From: Vicia villosa
Lineage: Eukaryota; Streptophyta; Magnoliopsida; Fabales; Fabaceae
Reading direction: 5' to 3'
DNA: 64,000 nt
Assembly: GCF_029867415.1 (NCBI RefSeq)
Contig: NW_026706240.1
Coordinates: forward strand, 124,001-188,000
The notes beneath the pieces are model-generated. The model saw only the letters and a program-made list of their open reading frames with translations, did not search any database and was not told where the DNA came from. This document shows, one piece after another, positions 1 through 14,369 of the stretch; the first letter of the stretch is position 1; every line of letters begins with the position of its first letter. Made by a program: the position numbers and the translations under genes.

Positions 1-196
1 TATATTGTATGGAGTTTTTTGATAAAAAAATTCATAGATATTATTATAAAAATAAAGTATATTTTCAAAATATTTAAAATACAACATGTGCTATCGTCAT
101 TCTCTGTATAGAAAAACTAACTACTATTTTCTATTTTCACTTTAATAAGATTTCTTACTAATACTACTAAATTATTTAAAATATAAAATAAGAAAG

Positions 197-759
<563 letters not shown>

Positions 760-795
<36 letters not shown>
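760..795. repeat. (TA)n microsatellite, right of MITE
   Basis: About 36 bp of TA repeats directly follow the right terminal inverted repeat. It is the right half of the microsatellite target. Confidence 0.95.
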
Positions 796-798
<3 letters not shown>

Positions 799-910
799 AT
801 AATATATAAATGAATTTTTTTAGAGATTATTAAATAAAATAAATATATTAGATCTATTGACTTTTTTAAAAAAAAAAATTTAAAAATAACTATGGGTGTT
901 AATAAGCATA

Positions 911-1021
911 AGTAATTGAATGAAACATAAGTATTGTATGAATAAATAGTAATAGAATGAAACATAAGTAATGTATGAATAACTAGTAATAGAATGAAAC
1001 ACAAGTAATATATGAATAAAT
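911..1021. repeat. Three tandem 37-bp units
   Basis: Three consecutive 37-bp copies begin at 911, 948 and 985 with AGTAAT and contain GAATGAAACA. They differ at a few positions. The rest of 796-1313 is AT-rich and no gene or RNA was recognised in it. Confidence 0.85.
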
Positions 1022-1313
1022 AATATCAAAATTGTATGATATTTTTTATTAATCATACAATTTGTTTGTCATTTATAAAATTTAAAATTTAATTGAACAA
1101 GTTCATCAATAATCAATATATATTTATCTATATATAATATAATATAATTGAAATATTACCATTAAAACTTTAATGGGTCAATTCTATCCAAATACAAAAT
1201 AATATATTACGGATACACACGGGTAATTATATGGTACGCACATATGGTACTGATATTAACACATTTAATTAAATGTAATAACGAGAATAACTTTACAATT
1301 GATTAAAATAGTT

Positions 1314-1576
1314 GGCTTAATTGCAACTTTGGTCCCCCTATTTTGTCTTTTTCTCGATTTTAGTCCCCCAGTTTTAAAACCACGATTTTGGTCCCCTTTT
1401 TGAGTTTTCTAATGAAAAAGAGACAGGAATAGGGACTAATTTTGCAGAAAAAAACAAAATAGAGGGACGAAAATTGCACAGAAAACTTAAAAAAGGACTA
1501 AAATAGTGATTTTTAAAATAGAGGGATCAAAATCAAGAAAAAGACAAAATAGGAGGACTAAAGTTGCAATTAAGCC
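1314..1576. mobile_element. 263-bp MITE, Mutator-like, with 9-bp target duplication
   Basis: Terminal inverted repeats begin GGCTTAATTGCAACTTTGGT and end with the complement; similarity extends inward through GGTCCCCCTATTTTGTC. The flanks are AAAATAGTT (1305-1313) and TAAATAGTT (1577-1585), identical at 8 of 9 positions, the duplication length of Mutator-like transposons. There is no coding capacity. Repeats with these ends are familiar from legume genomes; exact family membership needs a repeat library. Confidence 0.8.
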
Positions 1577-1859
1577 TAAATAGTTTTATAAATAATTCCA
1601 AAACAAAAATATTTATATATAGGAATAATTAACTATTGATTCAAATATTTTATATATGGAATAATATATTTGATTTGTAAATTGAGTTTAATCAATTATA
1701 TTAAATATTTATTATTAATTGTATTATATAATTTGATAGAATATTTCTTCATTATAATTTGTCAATTTAAGATTTTTGTTATTATAAAAAAATTTAATTA
1801 TCATAAAATATTTTTAAACAATGTTAAAATTAATTTATTCTTGTTTCAAAAATATCATC

Positions 1860-3065
1860 AAAATATTGAATATTAATAGAAACATGAAGTTACTGATAAA
1901 AAAATTGAATATTAACGGGAACATGTAGTTATTAATCAAAATATTGAATATTAATAGAATTTTTTTAATATTAATGGGTACATGAAGTTACTAATCAAAA
2001 TATTGAATATTAAAGATAATATTAAATTACTGATCAAAATATTAAATGTATTGAATATTAACGGAAACATGAAGTTACTGATAAAAAATGGCATGTTAAC
2101 GAGAGCATAAAGTTACTGATCAAAATATTGAATATTAACGAGAACACGAAGTTATTGATCAAACTATTGAATATTAACGGGAAAACAAAGTTATTGATCA
2201 AACTATATTGAATATTAACGGGAACATGAAGTTATTAATCAAAATATTGAATATTAACGAGAACATGAAGTTAGTAATCAAAATATTGAATATTAACGTG
2301 AGTATTAAATTACAGAGCAAAGTATATAATATTAACGGGAACATGGAGTTACTGCTAAAAATATTGAATAATAACGGAAACATGGCGTTATTAATCAAAC
2401 TATTGAATATTAACATGAACAAATTTGAAACATTAACAGAAACACGAAGTTAGTGATCAAAATAATGAATATTAATGGGAACTTGAAGTTATTGATCAAA
2501 ATATTGAATTTTAACGGGAACATGAAGTTACTGAACAAAATATTGAATATCAACGGGAGCACGGAGTTATTGATTAAAATATTAAATATTAATGGGAGCA
2601 CAAAGTTAATGATTATCGAAAACATTAAGTTACTATCCAAATTTTAAAAATTAACAGGAACAAATTTTGAATATTAACGGGAACACAAGTTACTAATCAA
2701 AATAATAAATGTTGACGGGAACACAAAGTTACTAATCAAAATAATAAATGTTGACGGGAACACAGAGTTATTGACAAAATATTGAATATTAACAGGAACA
2801 TTAAGTTACTGATAATTTTTTTTGAATATTAACGGAAATGAATTTGGAATATTAACGGGAACTCGAACTTATTGATCAAAACAATGAATATTAACGGGAA
2901 CAAGGAGTTACTGATCACAATAATGAATATTAACAAGAACATGAAGTTACTGATCAAAATTTTGAAAATTAACGGGAAGAAATTTGAAATATTAACGGGA
3001 ATACGAAGTTGCTTATCAAAATAATGAATATTAACGGGAACATGAAGTAACTGGTCAAAGTATTT
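1860..3065. repeat. Degenerate minisatellite, ~39-bp unit, about 28-30 copies
   Basis: The recurring unit is roughly AATATTGAATATTAACGGGA followed by ACATGAAGTTACTGATCAA, 39 bp long, with many substitutions and indels across about 1.2 kb. Because 39 is a multiple of three, both strands show chance reading frames with a 13-residue repeat; these are not genes. The array ends about 430 bp before the Helitron 3' end. Confidence 0.9.
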
Positions 3066-3461
3066 TTCTATTAATTATGCATTTTGAATGAATCATTATT
3101 ATAAATGGAGTTTGTAGTGGTTTCTCATTGACCTACAAGACAGAGCTGATAGTTTGAGATTGGGCTGATAGTTTGTAGTTATAATTGAGCCAAAATAATT
3201 AATTTTCTCCTTAGCTAGCAAAAAATAATCGATTCTCCTTAGCTGATAGTTTGAGATTGGGCTAATAGTTATCACTAATTGAATTATATAATTTGATTGA
3301 ATATTTCTTCATTACAATTAGTGAATTTGCGATTTTAAAACTTTTCCTTCATTATAATTTGTTAAATAAAATATTACTATTTTTATAATTTTTTCAATTT
3401 TACCCAAAACTTAATCTTCTACTAATATCTTTTATTTTTCTCAATCACAATGCGCGAAAAC

Positions 3462-3498
3462 GACGGGTACCCGTGCGAACGCACGGGTAAGACACTAG
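3462..3498 (+). mobile_element. Helitron 3' terminus: hairpin plus CTAG
   Basis: An 8-bp perfect stem ACCCGTGC/GCACGGGT with loop GAAC (3469-3488) is followed six bases later by CTAG (3495-3498) and then a T. This matches the known Helitron 3' signature: a GC-rich palindrome about 10 bp before CTRR, with insertion between A and T. The GC-rich hairpin stands out in AT-rich surroundings. Confidence 0.8.
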
Positions 3499-7026
<3,528 letters not shown>

Positions 7027-7705
7027 TGTCGCGGGGAAAAAATCGTTGTGGGATGAGACACCTGATGCCTTCTTTGGGCTCGAGTGCTCAAGAAAAAGAT
7101 TTTTCTTTTGTTTTTGTCACGACCAAACTTTTTATTATTTCCAAAGTAAGAAAAGGAAAAAAGCTGCAATAACCTTAAAAGTGGGGGAGAGATCTTGGGT
7201 AAGAGGGTTGGTTATACGAAGGGAAGGTATTAGCACCCAACGTATCTATAGTACTCTATAGGCTTCTTTGTTATGTTTGTTACATTCTATGTTATGGTGG
7301 AGGTTCTGTTGTGAAATAGGTGGGACCTAAGGTGTTTGTTTGATTATGCTCGCAAAGATCATCGCGATCCTCTGCATACATATCCCTTAGAGGGAATCAG
7401 AGCATCTGTAGCTCGGGGTCTACGGGTGCTAAGGTTTGAGTAGTTTGAGGGAGAAGTTTTGCTCGCCAAGGATACGACCTTGTGCCTACGTATTCTCAAA
7501 GGGATGTTGAGAAAGTCAGAGCAATCGTAGTTCCCACTTATGCTAGTGGAAGCAAAGGATAAGAGACAAATGTCATCTAAATGTTCGATGTATCTAATCT
7601 ATATCATCACATACATCTGTTTGTTTTTGTTTGAAATCTTTTCATTATAAGCCCTGGGCTGTGCCACTTATGGCGCTTAGAATGATAAAGATGTTTTTTT
7701 GTTTA

Positions 7706-7905
7706 GCCAGCCTTGTGGCAAAAACAAGTTGATTAGCCAGCCTTGTGGCAAAAACTTTCAATGAAGTCAGCCTTGTGACAAAAAGCTTTGATTAATCAGC
7801 CAGCCTTGTGGCAAAAGTTTCGACGAAGCCAGCCTTGTGGCAAAAACTTTGATTAATCAGCCAGCCTGGTGGCAAAAGGTTTGATTGATTAGCCAGCCTT
7901 GTGGC
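7706..7905 (-). repeat. Seven-copy hairpin array in Ogre LTR
   Basis: Seven units start at 7706, 7736, 7766, 7799, 7828, 7860 and 7892, spaced 29-33 bp. On the plus strand each is GCCA-GCCTTG-TGGC: a 4-bp stem and 6-base loop. The unit at 7766 has GTCA/TGAC, a compensated change of one base pair, and the unit at 7860 has loop GCCTGG. In the element's RNA (minus strand) the loop is CAAGGC. The same loop and stem design recurs at 12454-12756. Confidence 0.75.
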
Positions 7906-8044
7906 AAAAAAGAAATTTGATTGATTGATTGTTTGTGATGATATAGATGAGATACTCCTATCATAGAGATGGTAAATGTCTAATCTCCTAGGGTATTTGT
8001 TTTGGATATTGGGGATGCTTATAAGAAGTCCGTGGGTCCTTGTA

Positions 8045-8305
8045 CGAAGCCCAAGAGGAGGCTATCCGAGGGTCCTTGCATTGTATGCCCAAGAGGAGGC
8101 TATGGGAGGGACAATCGAGGGTCCTTGCATTGAAAGCCCAAGAGGAGGCTATGGGAGGGACAAGTCGTTTGTACGAAGCCCAAGAGGAGGCGTGGTATAG
8201 TTGGTTTGAGCTCTTAGAGCGATTTCACTGGGAAACCATACTCTATGTCCTAACCTAAACTAGGGAGATTCTTTGCACGAAGCCCAATAGGAGGCTATGG
8301 GGAAC
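8045..8305 (-). repeat. Five-copy repeat AAGCCCAAGAGGAGGCTAT in Ogre LTR
   Basis: Copies occur near 8046, 8085, 8136, 8175 and 8278, most preceded or followed by GGGTCCTTG. In the sense (minus) strand each can fold as AGCC-TCCTCTTG-GGCT. The counterpart at 56398-56430 of the plus-strand Ogre-like LTR keeps the same core, so the motif is shared by two diverged LTR families. Short reading frames across the array are artefacts. Confidence 0.75.
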
Positions 8306-8484
8306 CTAGTGTTGTACTAAGTTGAACAAGTATATATAACACGATCACAAATATGAACAAGTACGAACAAATATGAACAAGTACATGAACAAATATGAAC
8401 AAGTATGAACAGTTATATATGACAAGGTGTGTGTATACAATGGAGTTTATGAAGGAAATATACCTGTAAGGATGATCCGTTTGT

Positions 8485-9080
8485 ATACACGGGGGCTCGG
8501 GACTTATACTCGGGGAGAGGTCCATTGAGTTTATTCAAAGCTATGTAAACAAATATTTACAAAGGGGCTTGGGACTTATACCTACATGGAGGCCCATGGT
8601 ATTTTTGGGAAGATTTAAAGAAAACCTTCATTTTTGATTTGTTATTCGAGGTTAAGAATCAAATTGATCGAGGTATGTACAAAAAGGTGTATGTACAATG
8701 AAATACCTAATTTCATGTAAGGGAATGAGACTTATACCTATGTGGAGGCCCATGTTTTATTTTATAAAACATGGTTAATTGTTTTGTTAAAAACGCGAGG
8801 TTTCGTTGTTTTGAAAACAGTTTGAAAGTTTTGTTTTGAAAGAAGTTTTCTGTTTAAAGAAAAACTGTACAAAGAAAAAGGAATGGGACTTATACTCTAT
8901 AATAATCGAGAGGCCCATGTTTTATTTTATAAAACATGGTTGATTGTTTTATTAACAGACGCAAGGTTTTGTCGTTTGAAAGTTTTGTTTTGAAGGAAGT
9001 TTTCTGTTTAAAGAAAAACTGTACAAAGAAAAAGGAATGGGACTTATACTCTCTAATATTCGAGAGGCCCAGTTGTTTTG
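8485..9080 (-). repeat. Five-copy GGGACTTATAC...GAGGCCCA repeat in Ogre LTR
   Basis: Five dispersed copies (near 8498, 8572, 8727, 8886 and 9038) carry GGGACTTATAC and, about 15-20 bp later, GAGGCCCA or GAGGTCCA. The last copies include CTCT…AGAG-type inverted repeats. A cognate with opposite orientation lies near 55722-55750 in the plus-strand LTR (GGGCCTCTAATAGAGTG then TAAGTCCC). The segment 8770-9010 also contains two long, nearly identical copies of the block with AAAACATGGTT and GTTTTGTTTTGAA. Confidence 0.7.
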
Positions 9081-9549
9081 AAAATCAATTGATCAATCCA
9101 AAAAGATTTGATCAAGAGTTTTTTTGAAAAGAAAACCAAAAAGAAATGGTTTATTGTTTTGAAAAACTTTGATCGTTTGTTGAAAACAGTTTGAATTTTG
9201 ACAAAAAGTCAACTTAATTAAGATAAAGACAAAGCTTATGCCTAATTAAGACCTAAGTGATTAGGGTTTGATCACAAAATATTTACAAGTGATTAAGTTT
9301 TGAAAATCAAGTGAAAAAACTATTTTTAAAAGTATTAAAAACATTTAAAAACAAGTCACTTTAAACTTAATAAAAACACATTAAATAAATATTTTTTTTT
9401 GTGATTTTTTGGATATTCATAAAATATATATATTAAATAAAGAGTGTACAAAAAATGAAGTGAAAATGAATTGATTTGATTGGTTAATTAATTAAGTGAA
9501 GTTGTAAAGAAAATGAAGAAAAATAAGTGTTAAAAAAAAATGGTTTTGG

Positions 9550-9621
9550 TCCCTAAGGGTGTTGAACCCACGACTTGGAGGTTGTTTCTCAAAACAAAAG
9601 CCAAATGAGCCACGCTTGTGG
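9550..9621 (-). other. tRNA-like segment in Ogre LTR
   Basis: On the minus strand the segment reads GCGTGGCTCATTTGGC, then about 30 bases, then GTCGTGGGTTCAACACCC. The first block resembles the D-arm/A-box of a tRNA gene and the second the T-arm/B-box, at nearly tRNA spacing. It is not a functional tRNA: the acceptor stem is not convincing. A homologous segment with the same two blocks occurs at 55184-55251. Confidence 0.5.
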
Positions 9622-10566
9622 CTTGTAATATACACGCGTCCATTCAATTATATAAAAAAACAAGAATTTGAATTTTCTGAACAAAAAACGCGCCAAGAAC
9701 ACCAACCCTATTTGATTTTGAAAATTTCTGAAACTGGATCAAATTGATCAAGTAGATAGTCTATCTCACTCGGTTTTTCACAAGGAACATGATGGTACCA
9801 TTTAATTTCATTTATTTTCACTCTAAGGCCATTGATTTTCTGATGAACACGAAGAACCCTAATTCTGAGATTGATCATGAAATCGTGTATGATTGATGAA
9901 TTATGAAATTGATTGAGGGTTAATGATCAGTGATAGTGCAGAAACAAGATGGCAAAGCAATATTTCATTTATGATGCATGTATGATAGAGTTTGAAGTTC
10001 AAGTGCACCTACCTCAAAAACGGCCCAAACTGAGAATTGAATTTTGAGCTGGAGGTGTTACAGATGCTTTGTAATGATCTGGATAGCTTCAATGATGATT
10101 ATGGAAGATTTCTGGATGCTTGGAACAACCTGAGTTCATCTGAGCATGGTCATGGTACCCGATCTGCAGTATGGCTCAAGTGAGGATCAAGCTTGATGAT
10201 TTTGATGTTTCAGATCATGGATGATGGTTGGAACAGTTCATATGAAGTATATGGATGATGTTTAGGAGGTTAGTTTGGACAAAATTGGCTTGGTATGGAT
10301 TTTGGCATGATAAGGCTCTCTTTATGCATATATGGAAGTGAGGTAGTGATTTTGGAATTTAGGTGTTTTTGGGGTGTGTGAGTGGATCAAACACATCACA
10401 TATGATGTTTATGAGTTGTTGGAACCACCATCTTGGCCAGAACTTTAATGGTTTAGAGGTTGGAAATTCTACCTCTTTAAAACTTAAGAAACTTGCATTC
10501 TAAGAAAGAAAGAGAAAACCTATGATTTGTGAGGTTTTGGTGTGATTTGAAGAGTGGAAATGACCT

Positions 10567-10576
10567 CTATTTATAG
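10567..10576 (-). promoter_or_regulatory. TATA box of Ogre LTR promoter
   Basis: The minus-strand sequence CTATAAATAG lies about 1.59 kb inside the LTR start. The same motif in the same context (GCCTATAAATAGAGG) sits 1.53 kb into the other Ogre-like LTR at 54080, which supports it as the U3 core promoter. Confidence 0.75.
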
Positions 10577-12161
10577 GCCAAGCTTTCTGAATGCAAAGCC
10601 TTTGCAAGTGGATCAAAGAGTGATGATTTGGCTTAAGAGATAGAATGGAATCTTTTACATTAAATGCAAAATGGTTAAAATGACTTAACCATGGTTAAAC
10701 TTCCAAGCTTCTTATATCCTTCCATTCTGATCTTCAAATCAGAAAATATCTCTCAATTATTGCATTGATGCATCATTACTTGCATTATAGGTCATATAGT
10801 GTTGAAACTTAGTGAAAATGGTTTGAAATTTCATGCATAATGACCTCTAATGACAAAATTCAAAACCATGGCTCCACCCAATATTTTTCCATGCTCTTGG
10901 ACATTTTGGAAAGCTCATGTTAGGTACTTCAAAACCCTTGTTGAAAGTTTCTTCAAGAACTTTAAGGAAATGGGTGAAAAAGAGCCATGAACTTTGAAGA
11001 AAGTGAGATTTTAAGTGTATTTTTCAAAAGATACCAACTTTGAAGCTCCATATCTCTTAAATGGTTGATCTTTTGGAAAAACATTTTATGTGACAAAGTT
11101 GTTTATTGGATCAAAATCTACAACTTTCATGTTGGAATTTTTTTTCAGTTTGTAGGTGAAATTTTGAGTTATTCCCTTCCAAAGTTTGGAAAAAACCATT
11201 GAAAAACACTTAGAAAATTTTCTAAGTATGAAAGTCAAACTTTTGACTTTTTGATTCTTGATTGATTTTCTTGATTTTCCTTGATCAAATGACTTCATAT
11301 ACCATATATTGATGATTTGAAACTTCAAAAGTCATGGTTGACCAAAATTTCCAAAAAGTCAATGGTGATCTTGTACAGTTGACTTTTTCAGACGAATCGT
11401 GTTTCTGGAGATTTCAAATGAACCAAACTATCCTCACCAAATGAATGGTATGAATGGATCATGTTGAGTTATTGGAGGACCTTGAGCCATGGTTTAATTT
11501 GTGGCACCATGTTCTGATTAAAAAGTCAGTTGTTCAGGTGTATTAGGTCAAAACCCTAATTGTCGACCTGATGAAATTGATGACCGTGGATCTTGAATTG
11601 AGATACAATTTCCATTAGATATTGTCATAGGGATTATTTGAAGATGATTAAAACCTTTGAGTGATCCCCTGGAGATTTTTAGGGTTTCTCAAATGTGATC
11701 CCTGATTTCAGTCCCTGATAGTTCAAAAACCCTAATCTGATGATTTGAAATTTCACTGTTGATCAGTCCCTGTGTAGGGGATGTCCTGAGCCAATAGATT
11801 AGGTCAAAATGATGTACTTGGGGTCTTGAGGTCATGTCCCAAGTCGTTAGGTTAAATCCTTAGCAAAAGTCAGGGGTATGCTATCTTCAGTCAAAACCCT
11901 AATCTGGTTGATTCAAAGTCTCTGAGCTTGTTGAAATGAATCTTTGAGGACCAAATGTTGATTGTTGATGAAGGTGATTCATTTGAGATGAAGGGAGAAC
12001 AAAACCCTAATTGATTGTTACTTGTACTGATGAGTGATTTCTTGATTAAATCCTGCTGAGTCACAAGTAACAAACACAAGCTATGCAATTTGTTAGAGAT
12101 GCAAATGATGCATATGCAAATGATATGAGGTGGTATCTTAGGTCAAAAATTGGGGTATGAC

Positions 12162-12178
12162 AGATGCCCCTATTTAAG
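12162..12178 (-). other. Ogre polypurine tract
   Basis: Minus-strand sequence AACTTAAATAGGGGCATC lies directly before the LTR start TGTCATACC. Position and purine content fit the plus-strand primer for reverse transcription. Confidence 0.7.
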
Positions 12179-12453
12179 TTTCTTCAACCTGAGATATGAA
12201 TATTGAAAATCTTCGTTTTGATAGGGTGGAAGAGACTTAAATATCAGAAGACGCGAATTTTGGACCTAAGATACCAAAATTGCGAATGATGCAAGGATAT
12301 CTTTATCGAGGGGATATCAAGATCTGACTCCACTGGGGACAAGAGATCGGGAAGAATGCCTCAATCCGTTTTTTTTCTTTTCGGGAAAGCAAGTGTATGC
12401 TTCACCGGGGAATGATAGCTTTGTAAGAAAAGCTTACCTATCGACATTATCGA

Positions 12454-12756
12454 CTATCAGCATGGGGATAGACTTGTTTAATAATGCGAAGGTGAAAGGT
12501 ATGAAACTATATTACCGACTATCAGCATTGTGATAGGCTTGACATGGTAAATAAGAGTTTCAAAGGTTCGGTTAATATTACCGACTATCAGCATTGTGAT
12601 AGACATGACAAAGTAATATAACCGGAACAAAAGGTTACCGACTACCAGCCTCGTGATAGCAGTTCTGAAGACATGATCAATTATCAGCCAAGTGATAAAA
12701 TGATTCTGGAGACTTTGCTAGGGAAATTACTGGTTATTCAGCCTTGTGAACAGTAA
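12454..12756 (-). repeat. Six covarying hairpins in Ogre 3' noncoding region
   Basis: Plus-strand units: CTATC..GATAG (12454-12471), CTATCA-GCATTG-TGATAG (12519-12536 and 12585-12602), CTACCA-GCCTCG-TGATAG (12642-12659, one mismatch), TTATCA-GCCAAG-TGATAA (12681-12698), and TTCA-GCCTTG-TGAA (12737-12750) enclosed by an outer TTACTG/CAGTAA stem (12727-12756). From the second unit on, the loop is always six bases of form GCNNNG. Stem changes are mostly compensated. Loop GCCTTG is identical to that of the LTR array at 7706-7905. Confidence 0.75.
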
Positions 12757-13653
12757 TAAGGCCCTGATTGTCACATGGTCTTCATGATTGATTTCCTAGA
12801 GAGGAAAAATCTTTTGAAAGAGACATAAGCTGCTCGGATGATGAGGCTATTGCTTATTGTCTGTTTTTCACGACTCTATTTGGGGAATCGGAATTTGAAT
12901 CTCTGGTAAAGACAGGGTTCTATCCATGAATGAATTGGAAAGAAACGGTCAAACAAGAATTTGTACCCAATGAGGAATGAACTCGACTGGGGATTTTCTC
13001 CTTTGTTTTGAGAGGAAAAACTAAAGAAACCTTCTTCCACGAGGAATGATCTCAGTGGGGAACTGGAGAAAGAAGTGTTAGAACAAGATTTGTTCTGATC
13101 AATTATCTTAGTTTTGATGATAACAATAATATGAATTTTGCTTAAGATAATATGGTACTCTAATTCAATGCAATTTCCTTTTCAGGAAATATATAAAGAG
13201 TACGCATAATTCAGCGCTCAGAAGCTTTGTCTCAAAGGGTTCAGCATGCAACATCAGAACATGGTCTGGCAAGACATCAGAAGATGGTCGAAGCAGAATC
13301 AGAACATGGGTCTATGGAAGCATCAGAAGAACAAGAGAACAGAAGCACTGAAGTACTGATGGTATCACGCTCAGAAGCACTTCAAGGTCAGAAGATCAGA
13401 AGATGCTATGCACCAAGCTGTTTGACTCTGATGATATTCAAACGTTGTATTCACAAACATCAGATCAGAAGGAAGTACAAGTGGCAAGCTACGCTGACTG
13501 ACAAAAGGAACGTTAAAAGCTATTAAAGGCTACGTCAGTAGACACAGCGTGAACAAGGCTCGAGGTAGTTGACAAAAGCGTATAACATTAAATGCGATGC
13601 TGTACGGAACACGCAAAGCATTAAATGCACTCAACGGTCATCTTCTCCAACGC

Positions 13654-13662
13654 CTATAAATA
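13654..13662 (+). promoter_or_regulatory. TATA box of SIRE LTR
   Basis: CTATAAATA lies about 580 bp into the LTR and is repeated at the same offset in the right LTR. It is the only good TATA motif upstream of the 64-bp repeats, so U3 probably ends shortly after it. Confidence 0.7.
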
Positions 13663-13903
13663 TGAAGTTCTGATGAGAAGCAAGGTTAACGATTCTGCAC
13701 CAAAACAACTCAAATTAACTTGCTGAAACTCTGTTCAAATTCAAAGCTCAAAATCTTCATCTTCATCAAAGCTCACTACATTGCTGTTGTAATATATTAG
13801 TGAGATTAAGCTTAAACGTTAAGAGAAATATCACAGTTGTGATTATCGCTTTTAAGAAGCAATTATAATACTCTTAGAATTGATTACATTAAGTTGTAAG
13901 GAA

Positions 13904-14065
13904 CTAGAGTGATCGTGTGGATCAGAATACTCTAGGAAGTCTTAGAGGTTATCTAAGCAGGTTGTAACTAGAGTGATCGTGTGGATCAGTATACTCTAGA
14001 AAAGTCTTAGAGGGTATCTAAGCAGTTGTTCCTGGAGTGATCAGTGTGTGATCAGAAGACTCTGG
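13904..14065 (+). repeat. Three 64-bp units with terminal stem in SIRE LTR
   Basis: Units start at 13904, 13968 and 14032. The first two have a perfect 7-bp stem CTAGAGT/ACTCTAG around GATCGTGTGGATCAG. The third has CTGGAGT/ACTCTGG, which still pairs as RNA through two G-U wobbles. Each is followed by CTTAGAGG..ATCTAAGCAG or a relative. The same array is in the right LTR. Confidence 0.75.
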
Positions 14066-14285
14066 AAGACTTAGTTGCTGACTAAGTGGAGAACCATTGT
14101 AATCCGTGCGATTAGTGGATTAAATCCTCAGTTGAGGTAAATCATCTCTGCGGGGGTGGACTGGAGTAGTTTAGTTAACAACGAACCAGGATAAAAATAA
14201 CTGTGCAATTTATTTTTATCTGTCAAGTTTTTAAAGCTACACTTATTCAAACCCCCCCTTTCTAAGTGTTTTTCTATCCTTCAAT

Positions 14286-14297
14286 TGGCATCAGAGC
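14286..14297 (+). other. SIRE primer-binding site
   Basis: TGGCATCAGAGC lies two bases after the LTR end. It differs at one base from TGGTATCAGAGC, the complement of initiator tRNA-Met used by most plant copia elements. Confidence 0.85.
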
Positions 14298-14369
14298 GCC
14301 GGTTCTAAGGTGCAAGCACTTAACCGTGTTTAGAAAAGATTCAGGAAGAGAAAAACGCTTCTGTAAAAG

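Larger units (their letters stand above)
1127..3498 (+). mobile_element. Possible non-autonomous Helitron
   Basis: The right end at 3498 is a good Helitron terminus, described separately. The left end is tentative: TCTATATATAATA begins at 1127 after an A, which fits the Helitron 5' rule (TC start, insertion between A and T). No Rep/helicase coding sequence lies between, so this would be a non-autonomous copy of about 2.4 kb holding a nested MITE and a minisatellite. AT-rich DNA makes chance TC starts common, so the left boundary is weak. Confidence 0.35.
7027..12161 (-). repeat. Ogre 3' LTR, full length (5,135 bp)
   Basis: Plus-strand ends are TGTCGCGGGG and GGGGTATGACA, so read on the minus strand it starts TGTCATACCCC and ends CCCCGCGACA. 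The inner boundary is fixed by the adjacent polypurine tract, and the outer one by the second copy at 51976 and by LINE coding sequence ending at 7026. A TATA box at 10567-10576 implies a U3 of about 1.6 kb and a very long R-U5 of about 3.5 kb. The R-U5 part holds several short-repeat arrays, hairpins and a tRNA-like segment. No open frame of note is present. Confidence 0.92.
12162..13075 (-). other. Ogre 3' noncoding region, LTR-proximal part
   Basis: About 0.9 kb between the polypurine tract and the SIRE insertion, continuing at 22622-23776 on the other side. There is no open frame on either strand. It contains the six-hairpin array at 12454-12756 and several GGGGA-rich blocks. The last five bases, AGAAG, are the left target duplication of the SIRE element. 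Confidence 0.75.
13076..14283 (+). repeat. SIRE left (5') LTR
   Basis: 1,208 bp, TGTTAG to CTTCA. It contains a TATA box at 13654-13662 and a three-unit array with hairpins near 13904-14065. The chance reading frame at 13227-13526 is repeated in the right LTR and is not a gene. Confidence 0.96.

Noticed and set aside
2198..2647. Several frames with a 13-residue KLLIKILNINGNM-like repeat on both strands
   Set aside because: They arise from the 39-bp minisatellite, whose period is a multiple of three; no start context or homology supports a protein.
1860..3065. CRISPR-like appearance of the regular repeats
   Set aside because: Units are contiguous and degenerate without unique spacers, in a plant genome full of retrotransposons; it is a minisatellite. 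The same applies to the LTR arrays at 7706-7905 and 56782-57262.
13227..13526. 99-codon frame found identically at 21560-21859
   Set aside because: Lies wholly in the SIRE LTRs; CAGAAG-rich repeats keep it open.
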